Assembly: GCF_045055315.1 (NCBI RefSeq)
Contig: NZ_CP173677.1
Span: 2,108,001 to 2,172,000, forward strand
Direction: 5' to 3'
Length of the DNA: 64,000 bases
From: Brachymonas wangyanguii
Lineage (GTDB): Bacteria; Pseudomonadota; Gammaproteobacteria; Burkholderiales; Burkholderiaceae_C
Program-made: the position numbers and the translations under genes
The notes under the pieces: generated by a model
What the model was told of the DNA's origin: nothing
The model's database searches: none
What the model saw: the letters and a program-made list of their open reading frames with translations, nothing else
Part shown: one piece after another, positions 30,088 to 40,243 of the stretch
Layout of the letters: every line of letters starts with the position of its first letter
Numbering within the stretch: the first letter of the stretch is position 1

Positions 30088-31110
30088 ATGAACCCCGACC
30101 GTATGGCGCTCCGTCCGGACGCCCCGCTGCGCGTGCTGATGAATGCCGGCTCCGGCAGTCTGGATGAGAGCCATCCGGACGAATTGCGCACGGCGCTGCA
30201 AGCCTCCGGCCGACGCTGGAAGCTGGTGGCACTGGAGCCAGCCGATATCGAACAATCCGCCCGCATTGCCGTGGCCGAGGCCAAGCACGCCGGCGCCATC
30301 GTGGTCGCCGCCGGTGGCGACGGCACCATCAACGCCGTGGCCAATGCCGTCAGTGACAGCGGCTGCGTGATGGGCGTGCTGCCCGAAGGCACTTTCAACT
30401 ATTTCTGCCGTGCCCACGGCATTGCCACCGATCCGGTCGAGGCGCTGCAGCAGTTGCTGCACGGCAAGCTGGTGCCAGTGCAGGCCGGCCGCATCAACGG
30501 CCACCTGTTCCTGGTGAATGCCAGCCTCGGCCTCTACCCGCTGCTGCTGGAAGACCGCGAACGCTTCAAGGCCACCCTCGGCCGCAGCCGGCTGGTGGCC
30601 GGGCTGGCCGCCATCTACAGCATGCTGCGGCGCCCGGTGCAGATGACGCTGGCCATGAGTGGCCAGGCCGACGGCGGCAGCAGCCAGCTGCCCGGCCAGC
30701 GCATTTTCCGCACGCCGACACTGTTCGTCGGCAACAACGCACTGCAGTTGCAGCAGATTGGCCTGCTGCCAGCCTCTGAAGGCGATGCCCTGCCGACGCT
30801 GGATCAGGAGCTGCATGCGGTGGTGCTGGCTCCGGTGAGTACGCTGCGCCTGTTCTGGCTGGCGCTGCGCGGCGCGCTCGGCTCGCTGGGCGAGGAGCCG
30901 GAATCGGTCTGGCACTTCCCGTTCCGCCAGCTGCAGGTACACCGCCACGGCTATCCCGGCCAGACCCAGGTGCAGGTCGCCACCGATGGCGAGGTGCGCT
31001 GGATGCGTACGCCGCTGCGCTTCGAGATCGTGCCCGAGGCCCTGCAGCTGATCGTGCCGGACCCGGACCGGCTGCGCCCCATGAATCCGCAAGACCCGAA
31101 AGCCCCCTGA
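30088..31110 (+). CDS. Diacylglycerol kinase-family lipid kinase
   Basis: The 340-residue product has the DAGK catalytic domain: nucleotide-binding VVAAGGDGTINAVANAV (GGDGT, around residues 73-89) and LPEGTFNYFCRAHGI, a variant of the usual LPxGTxNDFA. The C-terminal beta-rich domain continues to the end. YegS/DgkB-type enzymes phosphorylate lipid diols; the substrate is not identifiable. It is followed after 2 bases by a metallophosphoesterase and then a PAP2 phosphatase, forming a three-gene phosphotransfer/phosphatase operon. Confidence 0.88.
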   Translation: MNPDRMALRPDAPLRVLMNAGSGSLDESHPDELRTALQASGRRWKLVALEPADIEQSARIAVAEAKHAGAIVVAAGGDGTINAVANAVSDSGCVMGVLPEGTFNYFCRAHGIATDPVEALQQLLHGKLVPVQAGRINGHLFLVNASLGLYPLLLEDRERFKATLGRSRLVAGLAAIYSMLRRPVQMTLAMSGQADGGSSQLPGQRIFRTPTLFVGNNALQLQQIGLLPASEGDALPTLDQELHAVVLAPVSTLRLFWLALRGALGSLGEEPESVWHFPFRQLQVHRHGYPGQTQVQVATDGEVRWMRTPLRFEIVPEALQLIVPDPDRLRPMNPQDPKAP

Positions 31111-31112
31111 CG

Positions 31113-31958
31113 ATGACGACCCTGCTGCAGATTTCCGATACCCACTTTGGCACCGAACAGCCCGCCGTGCTGCAGGCCCTGCGCGCATTGGCCGAAGCCG
31201 AGCAGGTGCAGCATGTGCTGCTCGCCGGCGACATCACCATGCGCGCCCGGCGCGGCCAGTTCGCGGCCGCCCGCGCCTTCATGGACAGCCTGCCGGTGCA
31301 GACGCGCATGGCCCTGCCCGGCAACCATGACATCTCGCTGTGGTTGCCCTGGCGCCGCTTTCTGTGGCCCTATCGCCTCTTCCAGAAGTATTTCCCCACC
31401 GCCTTTGATGCCGACGGCGTGATCCACTGGGATCTGGGCCCCATCCAGCTGATCGGCGTGCGCACCACGCGGCGTTACCGGCATATCCAGGGTGAGGCTT
31501 CGCAGGCACAGATCGCCAACGTCAGCCGGCGTCTGCGCGCACTGCCCGACACGGCGCTCAAGCTGGTGGCCGTCCACCAGCCGGCGCTGGTGATCGAAGA
31601 AGAGGAGCGCAAAAACCTGTTGCGTGGCGCCGCGCACGCCAATGCGACCTGGCGCGCCGCCGGGGCACTGGGTGTGCTCGGCGGCCACATCCATGAACCG
31701 TATGTGGAGCTGATCCCGCCCGGGCCGGACGATGCGCCCGGCGCGCTCTGGGCCCTACAATCCGGCACGGCTGTTTCCGACCGCATCCGCGACAACTACC
31801 CGAATTCCGTGAATCTGCTCCGCCCTGCCACCGCCGCCCCGCAAGGCCATCTGCACAATCCCCTGCAACTGCTGGAGCCGCAATGGCAGGTCGAGCGCTG
31901 GGACTTCGACGCCAGCCTGCAGGCCTTTACCTGCGTTGCCACCACCTGGCTGCGATGA
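31113..31958 (+). CDS. Calcineurin-like metallophosphoesterase
   Basis: The 281-residue product carries the five metal-binding blocks of the family: ISDTHFG (residues 7-13), LAGDITMR, LPGNHDIS, VAVHQPAL and GGHIHEP. There is no signal peptide, so it is cytosolic. Class III phosphodiesterase/UDP-diacylglucosamine-pyrophosphatase-like enzymes share these blocks; the substrate is unknown. It is tightly packed between the lipid kinase (2-base gap) and the PAP2 gene (ATGA overlap), suggesting a shared role in phospholipid or polyprenyl-phosphate turnover. Confidence 0.88.
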   Translation: MTTLLQISDTHFGTEQPAVLQALRALAEAEQVQHVLLAGDITMRARRGQFAAARAFMDSLPVQTRMALPGNHDISLWLPWRRFLWPYRLFQKYFPTAFDADGVIHWDLGPIQLIGVRTTRRYRHIQGEASQAQIANVSRRLRALPDTALKLVAVHQPALVIEEEERKNLLRGAAHANATWRAAGALGVLGGHIHEPYVELIPPGPDDAPGALWALQSGTAVSDRIRDNYPNSVNLLRPATAAPQGHLHNPLQLLEPQWQVERWDFDASLQAFTCVATTWLR

Positions 31959-32791
31959 ACAGCGCCCTGCTGCCCAACAGCCCCGATGCCCTGGCCACGC
32001 AGAGCGCGTTCTGGACCTCGGTGGCCCTGCAATGGGGACAGGCGCCGGGCATGGTATTCATTCTCTGGCTGCTGCTGGTGGCCGCCACCGCCTTGCCCCT
32101 CTGCGCATTCATGCAACGCGACAGCGCCATCCGCAGGCCGCTGCATGCACCGCTGGGCAGTGCCGCCATCGTCTGGATGGTGCTGGCCGCCACACTCTGG
32201 AGCGCCCTGGCCTGGCAGGTGACGCACGACGGGCCGGTCACGCGGCTGGACACCGCTCTTGCCCATACGCTCAGCCTGCACGTGCATCCGGCGCTGTTGA
32301 CGTTGTTCGGTACGGTGAGCCATCTGGCGGATACCCCGGTGCTGACGGCCGCCTGCATTGTCGGTGCCGTACTCCTCGCCTGGCGCGGCGAGCGGAAGAT
32401 GGCGGCGGGCTGGGTCTGGGCCATCGCAGGCAATGCCCTGCTCAACGTGATGCTCAAGCAATGGGTGGGCCGCGTGCGGCCCTCGCATGTGGAGGGCTAC
32501 ACCATGGCGGGCGGCCTGAGCTTTCCGAGCGGCCACAGTTCGGGTTCGCTGGTGGCCTACGGCATGCTTGCGTGGATGCTGCTGCACCTGCACCCCGGCT
32601 GGCCCTGCCGGCTACGCGTTGCCGTGCTCACCGCTGGTGCGCTGGCAGTGGCCGCCGTGGGCTACAGCCGCATCGGGCTGCAGGTGCACTATCTGACCGA
32701 TGTGCTGGGCGGCTGGCTTTCCGGGAGCCTGTGGCTGGCAGGCAGCATGGGACTGGTGCGGGCGCTGGAGCGGCGCGAGAGGGCCGCCTGA
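31955..32791 (+). CDS. PAP2-family membrane phosphatase
   Basis: The start at 31955 overlaps the preceding stop (ATGA); the frame is open upstream, but that part is a shadow. The 278-residue product has about six hydrophobic segments and the full tripartite PAP2 signature: KQWVGRVRP, PSGHSSGS and SRIGLQVHYLTD. Such enzymes dephosphorylate phosphatidate, undecaprenyl pyrophosphate or lipid A at the outer face of the inner membrane. It is the last gene of the operon, with the lipid kinase upstream. Confidence 0.9.
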   Translation: MNSALLPNSPDALATQSAFWTSVALQWGQAPGMVFILWLLLVAATALPLCAFMQRDSAIRRPLHAPLGSAAIVWMVLAATLWSALAWQVTHDGPVTRLDTALAHTLSLHVHPALLTLFGTVSHLADTPVLTAACIVGAVLLAWRGERKMAAGWVWAIAGNALLNVMLKQWVGRVRPSHVEGYTMAGGLSFPSGHSSGSLVAYGMLAWMLLHLHPGWPCRLRVAVLTAGALAVAAVGYSRIGLQVHYLTDVLGGWLSGSLWLAGSMGLVRALERRERAA

Positions 32792-32904
32792 TCTGGGCGC
32801 CGTTCGTCCAAGCGTCTCGCACGTGTGTCAGCCAGGGATTGCGGGCGGAATGTTCGTGCGCTTGCTGTAACGCAGTCCACACGCGCCTGCCAGCGCCCCT
32901 TCGC

Positions 32905-34947
32905 TCACGCCCCGTCCGGGCGCTTTCGCATAATCCTTCGGTAAAAGGTATTGCGGCTGATGCCGAGCCGGCGCGCAGCGAGCGAGAGATTTCCCTCCGC
33001 CTCGCGCAGGGCCTGCTCCATCACGTCACGCGTGTACTGCGCCAGCGGCACGCAACCCGCGCGCAGGCGAGATAATTCGCCCTCCTCGATGACTGCCGTT
33101 CGTGTTGTGGCAAAACCCGGGTCGGCGCTCCGGCGATGTCCGTATGGCATATCCTGTGGCGCGCCAGCGCCCGGGGCCTGCCGCGCCTCCTGCAGCTCCT
33201 GCACCAGATCGTCCGGCAGGTGCTCCATGCCGATCACGCAGGCATCATCGAGCAGCGCCACCGTGGTGCGCAGCGTGTTGTCGAGCTGGCGCAAATTGCC
33301 TGGCCAGGGATGCTGGCGCAGCACGCGCGCCAGCTCCGGATCCAGTTCGATCGCACGATGCGGCGCATGCCGTTGCAGCATGCGCTGCACCAGCGCATCC
33401 CAGTCGCTGCGCTGGCGCAGCGCCGGCAGATGCAGGGTCAATCCATTCAGGCGCCAGTACAGGTCGGCACGGAAACGCCCTGCAGCCACCTCTTCCTTCA
33501 GGTCGCGGTGCGTGGCACACACCAGCGCAAAATCCACCGCCACCGGCTGGCCACCCCCCAGCGGCACTACCTGACGCTCCTGCAACACGCGCAGCAGCCG
33601 CGTCTGCATGGCCAGCGGCATATCGCCGATCTCGTCCAGAAACAGCGTGCCTCGGTGCGCCTGGCGAATGCTTCCCGGCGCGCCCTCGCGCCGCGCACCG
33701 GTGTAGGCGCCAGGAGCATAGCCGAACAGCTCGGCCTCGATCAGATTTTCCGGCAAGGCCGCGCAATTCACCGCCACAAAGGCCTGCTCACGCCGCTGGC
33801 TGCTGGCGTGGATGGCCTTGGCCAGCACCTCCTTGCCCGAACCGGATTCGCCATGCAGCAGCACGGCAATCGGCTTGTCCAGCACCTTGCGCGCCTTCTC
33901 CAGCACGCCGTGCCAGGCTGCATCGCCGGTATCCAGCGCCTGCAACGCATCCGGCTCGCGGCTGATGCTGCGGCTCGGCATATCCAGCGTGGCCGCACGC
34001 GACCAGCCCTGTTCCACCCGCACATGCAGCACCGGCACCGCAGGCGCGCTCAGGCAGCGCAGCCGCAAGGGCGCCGGGCTGCGATGGCTGGCGCGCAGCA
34101 AGTGTTCGCGGTCCGCGTCCACCACCTGCTCCAGCCGCACCCGACCCAGCTGACTGGCACGCAGGTTGAGCAATGCCAGCGCCGCCTGGTTGGCACCCAC
34201 CAGCACGCCTTCTTCCGACAGTGCCAGCACACCCTCGGCCAGCGTGCCGATGCCTTCGGCCAGCGGATGCACGTGCAGCCGCATGTGCCGCCCGTGGCAG
34301 GCGTCGAACAGGCGGTTCTCGATCATCTGGGTGGCCGCACGCACCATGCTGAAGGTGTGCGGATGCCGGCTGCTGCGCTCGCCGGACATGTTGAGCACGC
34401 CCAGCACACTGCCATCGGGCGCCACCACGGGCGCCGCTGCGCAGGTCAGAAAAGTGTTGCACTCCAGGAAGTGCTCCGCCCCGTGCACCACTACCGGCAC
34501 GCCTTCTGCCAGCGCAGTTCCCACCGCATTGGTGCCGCGGTACTGCTCGTGCCAGCTCGCTCCAGGCATCAGTGCCACGCGCTCGGCCCGCGTCATGAAA
34601 CCGGGATCGCCCAGCGCATGCAGCAGCAGGCCATCGGCATCGGCCAGCAGCAGCACACTGCCACTGCCGCGCGTCTGTCCATGCAGGTATTCCATCACCG
34701 GACGGGCGTGGGCCAGCAGTTGGTGCTGGCGTTCGGTGGCACGCTCGACTTCGAAGCGCGAGAGATGCGGCACGTGCGGGCGCATGCCGAAGGCATCCAC
34801 GCCGGCAGCGAGGCTGCGCCGCCACGAACGCGACACGTGCGCCAGCGATGCGGGCAGCAGATCCTCGGGCTGCGCATCGCGCTCGTACAGCGCATGGCGG
34901 GCCCGGCGCAACAGGGCGTCTGATTCGACAGTGCCAAGTGCGGTCAT
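32905..34947 (-). CDS. AcoR-type sigma-54-dependent activator
   Basis: The 680-residue product has an N-terminal GAF-like sensor region (residues ~60-220, with GTNAVGTALAEG and a conserved CAAAPVVAPDG stretch). A PAS-like segment (~225-300) follows, then a central AAA+ domain with Walker A GESGSGKE, the sigma-54 contact loop GAYTGA, Walker B LFLDEIGD and WPGNLRQL. A Fis-type HTH (GNLSLAARRLGISRNTFYRR) closes the protein. Order and length match AcoR. It is divergent from the aldehyde/alcohol dehydrogenase genes, whose promoter is of the sigma-54 type, so it almost certainly activates them. Confidence 0.9.
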   Translation of the reverse strand: MTALGTVESDALLRRARHALYERDAQPEDLLPASLAHVSRSWRRSLAAGVDAFGMRPHVPHLSRFEVERATERQHQLLAHARPVMEYLHGQTRGSGSVLLLADADGLLLHALGDPGFMTRAERVALMPGASWHEQYRGTNAVGTALAEGVPVVVHGAEHFLECNTFLTCAAAPVVAPDGSVLGVLNMSGERSSRHPHTFSMVRAATQMIENRLFDACHGRHMRLHVHPLAEGIGTLAEGVLALSEEGVLVGANQAALALLNLRASQLGRVRLEQVVDADREHLLRASHRSPAPLRLRCLSAPAVPVLHVRVEQGWSRAATLDMPSRSISREPDALQALDTGDAAWHGVLEKARKVLDKPIAVLLHGESGSGKEVLAKAIHASSQRREQAFVAVNCAALPENLIEAELFGYAPGAYTGARREGAPGSIRQAHRGTLFLDEIGDMPLAMQTRLLRVLQERQVVPLGGGQPVAVDFALVCATHRDLKEEVAAGRFRADLYWRLNGLTLHLPALRQRSDWDALVQRMLQRHAPHRAIELDPELARVLRQHPWPGNLRQLDNTLRTTVALLDDACVIGMEHLPDDLVQELQEARQAPGAGAPQDMPYGHRRSADPGFATTRTAVIEEGELSRLRAGCVPLAQYTRDVMEQALREAEGNLSLAARRLGISRNTFYRRIMRKRPDGA

Positions 34948-35065
34948 GGCTGTCTCCTTGTGCAGGACGGTACGGATCCTGCTTTTTCTGTCATTGAGCA
35001 GTCGATGCTAGCACGCAAGGCCTCGGCGCCGTGTTGGCGTTTGCACTGTGCCAAAACGGAACACC

Positions 35066-35098
35066 TGGTACACCGGGGACACGTCCGGGCTGGTACAG
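35066..35098 (+). promoter_or_regulatory. Direct repeats, candidate activator sites for the AcoR-type regulator
   Basis: CTGGTACA occurs at 35066-35073 and 35091-35098, 25 bp apart, about 100-130 bp upstream of the sigma-54 promoter. That is the usual distance for enhancer sites of AAA+ activators. The repeats are seen; their role is inference. The rest of the 328-base divergent intergenic region shows no further gene. Confidence 0.4.
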
Positions 35099-35194
35099 AT
35101 GGCACACCCTGGCGCAACCACCGGGTACTCCGGAGCACCACAAACAGCCATCCAGGCCGCCAGATCTCCGGACAAACCCGCAGGTCCGCGAAGT

Positions 35195-35210
35195 TGGCAC
35201 ATCGCTTGCA
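35195..35210 (+). promoter_or_regulatory. Sigma-54 (-24/-12) promoter of the aldehyde dehydrogenase operon
   Basis: TGGCAC-ATCGC-TTGCA matches the sigma-54 consensus, with GG (-24) and GC (-12) exactly 10 bases apart. The predicted transcription start near 35221 leaves a leader of about 55 bases before the ATG at 35276, which has an AAGGAG ribosome-binding site. Confidence 0.88.
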
Positions 35211-35275
35211 GGAAGCAGGTCGACGGCGCAACTGCCGCCGTTGCAAACCACAACCGACATCCAAGGAGACACCCC

Positions 35276-36796
<1,521 letters not shown>

Positions 36797-36848
36797 TCCC
36801 CTGCAGTACCTTCCCTCTGGCCTATTTACTACCTACAAGGAGACTCCC

Positions 36849-37997
36849 ATGTCCGTATCCCATTTCTTCATGCCCGTGCAGAACATCATTGGCCCCGGCG
36901 CGCTCGACGAAGCGCTGCAGATCGTCGGCAAAATGGGCTTTCGCAAGGCCCTGATCGTCACCGACCCGGGTCTGAGCAAGATCGGTGTGGCCAACACCGT
37001 GTCCGACAAGCTGGCGGCGCAAGGCATTCCTGCCACCGTGTTCGATGGCGCCCAGCCCAACCCGACCGTGAGCAACGTAAACGCCGGACTCGAAGCGCTC
37101 AAGACAGCACAGGCCGATCTGGTCGTGTCGCTTGGCGGCGGTTCCTCGCATGACTGCGCCAAGGGCATCGCGCTGGTTGCCGCCAACGGCGGCAAAATCG
37201 AGGACTACGAAGGCGTGGACAAGTCCGCCAAGCCGCAACTGCCGCTGCTGGCGGTCAACACCACGGCCGGCACCGCCTCGGAGATGACGCGCTTCACCAT
37301 CATCACCGACGAGACACGCCACGTGAAAATGGCCATCGTCGACAAGCACGTTACGCCCTTCCTGTCGGTGAACGACTCCGGCATGATGGAAGGCATGCCG
37401 GCCGCGCTGACGGCTGCCACCGGCATGGATGCGCTGACGCACGCCGTGGAATCCTATGTCTCGACCGCAGCCACGCCGCTGACCGACGCCTGCGCCGTCA
37501 AGGCCATCGAGCTGATCGCCCGCTACCTGCCCACCGCAGTGAGCGAGCCCAAGAACCAGGAGGCGCGCGAGAAGATGGCCTATGCCCAGTTCCTGGCCGG
37601 CATGGCCTTCAACAACGCCTCGCTCGGCTACGTGCACGCCATGGCGCACCAGCTCGGCGGTTTCTACGACCTGCCGCACGGCGTGTGCAACGCGCTGCTG
37701 CTGCCGCATGTCGAGGCCTTCAACATGGGTGCAGCCTCCGACAAGCTCAATGAAGTGGGCGCCATCCTGCAGGCCAACAACCCGCAGCTGGCCGGCCTGG
37801 ACCCCGTGGCTGCCATCAAGAAGTTGGCCGATATCGTCGGCATTCCGAAGTCGCTGGAGGAACTGGGTGTGAAACGCGAGGACTTTGACGTGCTGGCAGA
37901 GAACGCGCTCAAGGACGTGTGCGGCCTGACCAACCCGGTGCAGGCCAGCCACGCCGAAATCGTCGGCATCTTTGCCGCGGCCTTCGGTCCGCGCTGA
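36849..37997 (+). CDS. Iron-containing (group III) alcohol dehydrogenase
   Basis: The 382-residue product is an Fe-ADH of the YiaY/DhaT type. Nucleotide binding uses SLGGGSSHDCAKG and NTTAGTASEMT. The metal ligands lie in the Asp of GMDALTHAVE and the His residues of YVHAMAHQLGGFYDLPHG. It is encoded 52 bases after the aldehyde dehydrogenase with an AAGGAG ribosome-binding site, so it is part of the sigma-54-driven operon. Together they would oxidise a primary alcohol via its aldehyde. A terminator follows. Confidence 0.92.
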   Translation: MSVSHFFMPVQNIIGPGALDEALQIVGKMGFRKALIVTDPGLSKIGVANTVSDKLAAQGIPATVFDGAQPNPTVSNVNAGLEALKTAQADLVVSLGGGSSHDCAKGIALVAANGGKIEDYEGVDKSAKPQLPLLAVNTTAGTASEMTRFTIITDETRHVKMAIVDKHVTPFLSVNDSGMMEGMPAALTAATGMDALTHAVESYVSTAATPLTDACAVKAIELIARYLPTAVSEPKNQEAREKMAYAQFLAGMAFNNASLGYVHAMAHQLGGFYDLPHGVCNALLLPHVEAFNMGAASDKLNEVGAILQANNPQLAGLDPVAAIKKLADIVGIPKSLEELGVKREDFDVLAENALKDVCGLTNPVQASHAEIVGIFAAAFGPR

Positions 37998-38040
37998 GTG
38001 CTGGCTCCTACTGCTGCCCTGGCTCGACCGCCGGGGCTTG

Positions 38041-38082
38041 TGCCCTGCTGCTGGAGGCTCCTCCAGACGGCAGGGCATTTTT
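38041..38082 (+). terminator. Intrinsic terminator after the alcohol dehydrogenase
   Basis: TGCCCTGC (38041-38048) pairs with GCAGGGCA (38070-38077), with an inner CTGGAGG/CCTCCAG stem, and is followed by TTTTT. It lies 44 bases after the stop codon. Confidence 0.8.
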
Positions 38083-38135
38083 GCGTCAGCGCGCTGCCAG
38101 ACGTTCCCGTCTGGGAACCGGGCAAGCACGCATGG

Positions 38136-38879
38136 TCAACGCCGGAGCTCCGCTACAGTCTCCCGCAGATCCTGCGCCCATTGCTGCCGGCTGCGCCCCT
38201 GCGCGCGCTCCGGTTCGCCAAAGGTCACCCGCGCCACCACGCCTTCGGCACGCACCGTGCGCCAGAGCGATTCGATCAGGCTGTCGTCGCCGATATAGCA
38301 AGGCGCCTGGCTGAGCCGGCCCTGCGCATCCAGAAACTGCAGCGCCACCGGCTGCACCGGCGCGTCCACGCTGATGGCCGCCTGCAGCAGGTTGCCGTGG
38401 AACGGCAGCAGCTCCTTGCCCTCGCTGGTGGTGCCTTCCGGGAAGAAGGCCAGCACATCGCCCTGCTGCAGCCGTTCGGCCATGGTGTGCAGCACGCGGT
38501 GCGCATCCTTGCGCGAGGTGCGCTGCAGGTAGAGCGTATCGGCCGAATCCGCCAGCCGGCCGATCACCGGCCAGTGCTTCACTTCGGACTTGGAAATGAA
38601 GCGGCAGAAGCGGATCGCATGGATGGTCGGGATGTCCACCCAGGAAATATGGTTGGCCACCAGCATCAGGCCATCCGGACCCGGCTCGGCCGGCGTGCCG
38701 CGTACCTGCAGCGTGATGCCGCAACGGCGCACCGCCTCGGCCGCCCAGCGCTGCACGGTGGCGCGGCGCTCGGCCTCGCCCAGACGCGGAAAGCGCAGAT
38801 AGACGGTCCACAACCCCGCCAGGATATGGGCCAGCAGGCGCGCCAGGCGCCCCAGGCCACGCCAGGTGCTTGTCTCCAT
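38136..38879 (-). CDS. 1-acyl-sn-glycerol-3-phosphate acyltransferase (PlsC family)
   Basis: The 247-residue product has an N-terminal hydrophobic segment (LARLLAHILAGLWTVYLRF). The acyltransferase blocks are NHISWVD (HX4D), the Arg-containing YLQRTSRKD, FFPEGTTSEG and VQPVAL. It acylates lysophosphatidate to phosphatidate at the inner membrane. The start at 38879 is the conserved one; the frame runs much further upstream through pyrC' but only as a shadow. It is the last gene of the yqgE–ruvX–pyr cluster. Confidence 0.9.
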   Translation of the reverse strand: METSTWRGLGRLARLLAHILAGLWTVYLRFPRLGEAERRATVQRWAAEAVRRCGITLQVRGTPAEPGPDGLMLVANHISWVDIPTIHAIRFCRFISKSEVKHWPVIGRLADSADTLYLQRTSRKDAHRVLHTMAERLQQGDVLAFFPEGTTSEGKELLPFHGNLLQAAISVDAPVQPVALQFLDAQGRLSQAPCYIGDDSLIESLWRTVRAEGVVARVTFGEPERAQGRSRQQWAQDLRETVAELRR

Positions 38880-38911
38880 GTTGTTCTTTTCTGGATGCTG
38901 GCTGCGGACAA

Positions 38912-40231
38912 TCAGGCCGGCTGCGCCACCCGGTTGCGTTCGGCCTCGTAGGCTACCTGCCCGTCGACCACCGTGGCACGCACGCGCCCCTGCAGGCGCA
39001 CGCCCTCGAACGGCGTGTGTTTGCCTTGGCTCACCAGTTCCTGCGCCTCCACGGCCCATTCGACGGCCGGATCCCACACGCACAGGTCTGCCACGCCGCC
39101 CGGCACGATCTGGCCGGCACTGGCCGACAGCGTGCCCAGCGCATCGCCCAGCACCGCCGCCGGACGGCTGGTGACCGTGCCCAGCGCCTGCAGCAGCGGC
39201 ACGCCGTCTTCCTGCGCCCATTTCAGCGCAAGCGCCAGCAGCAGCTCCACACCGGTGGCGCCGGGTTCGGCCTCGGCAAACGGAAGCACCTTGGCGTCCT
39301 CGTCGATCGGGTTGTGGTCGCTTACCAGAGCATCGATGGTGCCGTCGGCCAGCGCGGCACGCAGGGCCGTGCGGTCGGCCTGCTGGCGCAGCGGCGGGTT
39401 CAGGCGCGCACGGCTGTCGAAATAGCCCATGTCCACTTCGGTCAGGTGCAGCGAGTTGATGCTCACGTCGCAGGTCAGCGGCAGGCCGTCGGCCTTGGCC
39501 TGACGCACCAGTTCTACCGCTGCCGCGCTGGACAGGCGACACAGGTGCACGCGCGCACCGGTGACCTTCATCAGCTCGATGATGGTCATGATGGCGATGG
39601 TTTCAGCCAGCACCGGCACGCCGGACAGGCCCATGCGCGTGGCCAGCGGACCGGCCGCCGCCACGCCACCGCCGAGCCAGGCATCTTCGGGGCGCAGCCA
39701 GACGGTGTAGCCAAAGGTGGCGGCGTACTGGAAGGCGCGTTGCAGCACCTGGGTGTTGCGCACCACCACATCGGCCTGCGAGAAGCCGACGCAGCCGGAT
39801 TCGGTCAGCGAGGCCATTTCGGTCAGCACCTCGCCCTGCAGGTTGCGCGTCAGCGCGCCGAGCGGGAACACGCGGCTCTGGCGCAGGCGCGAGGCACGGA
39901 AACGCAGCATCTCGACCAGGCCGGGCTCGTCCAGTACCGGATCAGTATCGGGCGGGCAGACCAGACTGGTGACGCCACCAGCAACCGCTGCCGCAAGTTC
40001 GCTTTCGAGCATGTGGGCATGCTCCTGGCCCGGTTCACGCAGGCGCACGCCCAGATCGACCAGACCCGGCAGCACCCAGCAGCCGCTGGCGTCGATGGTG
40101 CGCTGCGGTGCAAAGTCCTGCGGTAGGCGATCAATACCGATGATGCGACCGGAGGCAATGGCGATATCGGCCAGCTGGTCGGTTCCGTCTGCCGGATTGA
40201 GGACCCGGCCACCCTGGATTAGGATTTTCAT
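38912..40231 (-). CDS. Dihydroorotase-like protein PyrC' (predicted non-catalytic)
   Basis: The 439-residue amidohydrolase-fold protein sits directly after pyrB (12-base gap). Active dihydroorotases have a metal-binding DxHxHLREPG; here the site reads GLVDLGVRLREPG, so both His are lost. The later DH pair (VSDHNPID) is retained. This is the known pattern of PyrC' (pyrX), which scaffolds aspartate carbamoyltransferase in Pseudomonas and relatives. It therefore probably forms a dodecamer with PyrB, and a true dihydroorotase gene must lie elsewhere. Confidence 0.88.
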   Translation of the reverse strand: MKILIQGGRVLNPADGTDQLADIAIASGRIIGIDRLPQDFAPQRTIDASGCWVLPGLVDLGVRLREPGQEHAHMLESELAAAVAGGVTSLVCPPDTDPVLDEPGLVEMLRFRASRLRQSRVFPLGALTRNLQGEVLTEMASLTESGCVGFSQADVVVRNTQVLQRAFQYAATFGYTVWLRPEDAWLGGGVAAAGPLATRMGLSGVPVLAETIAIMTIIELMKVTGARVHLCRLSSAAAVELVRQAKADGLPLTCDVSINSLHLTEVDMGYFDSRARLNPPLRQQADRTALRAALADGTIDALVSDHNPIDEDAKVLPFAEAEPGATGVELLLALALKWAQEDGVPLLQALGTVTSRPAAVLGDALGTLSASAGQIVPGGVADLCVWDPAVEWAVEAQELVSQGKHTPFEGVRLQGRVRATVVDGQVAYEAERNRVAQPA

Positions 40232-40243
40232 GCGTTGTCTCTC

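Noticed and set aside
33136..34923. A 595-codon plus-strand frame opposite the sigma-54 activator
   Set aside because: It is antisense to a gene with all AAA+ and HTH motifs intact and has no domain of its own.
38136..39542. A 468-codon frame containing the PlsC-like acyltransferase
   Set aside because: The family start is at 38879. The upstream half overlaps pyrC' out of frame and has no domain.
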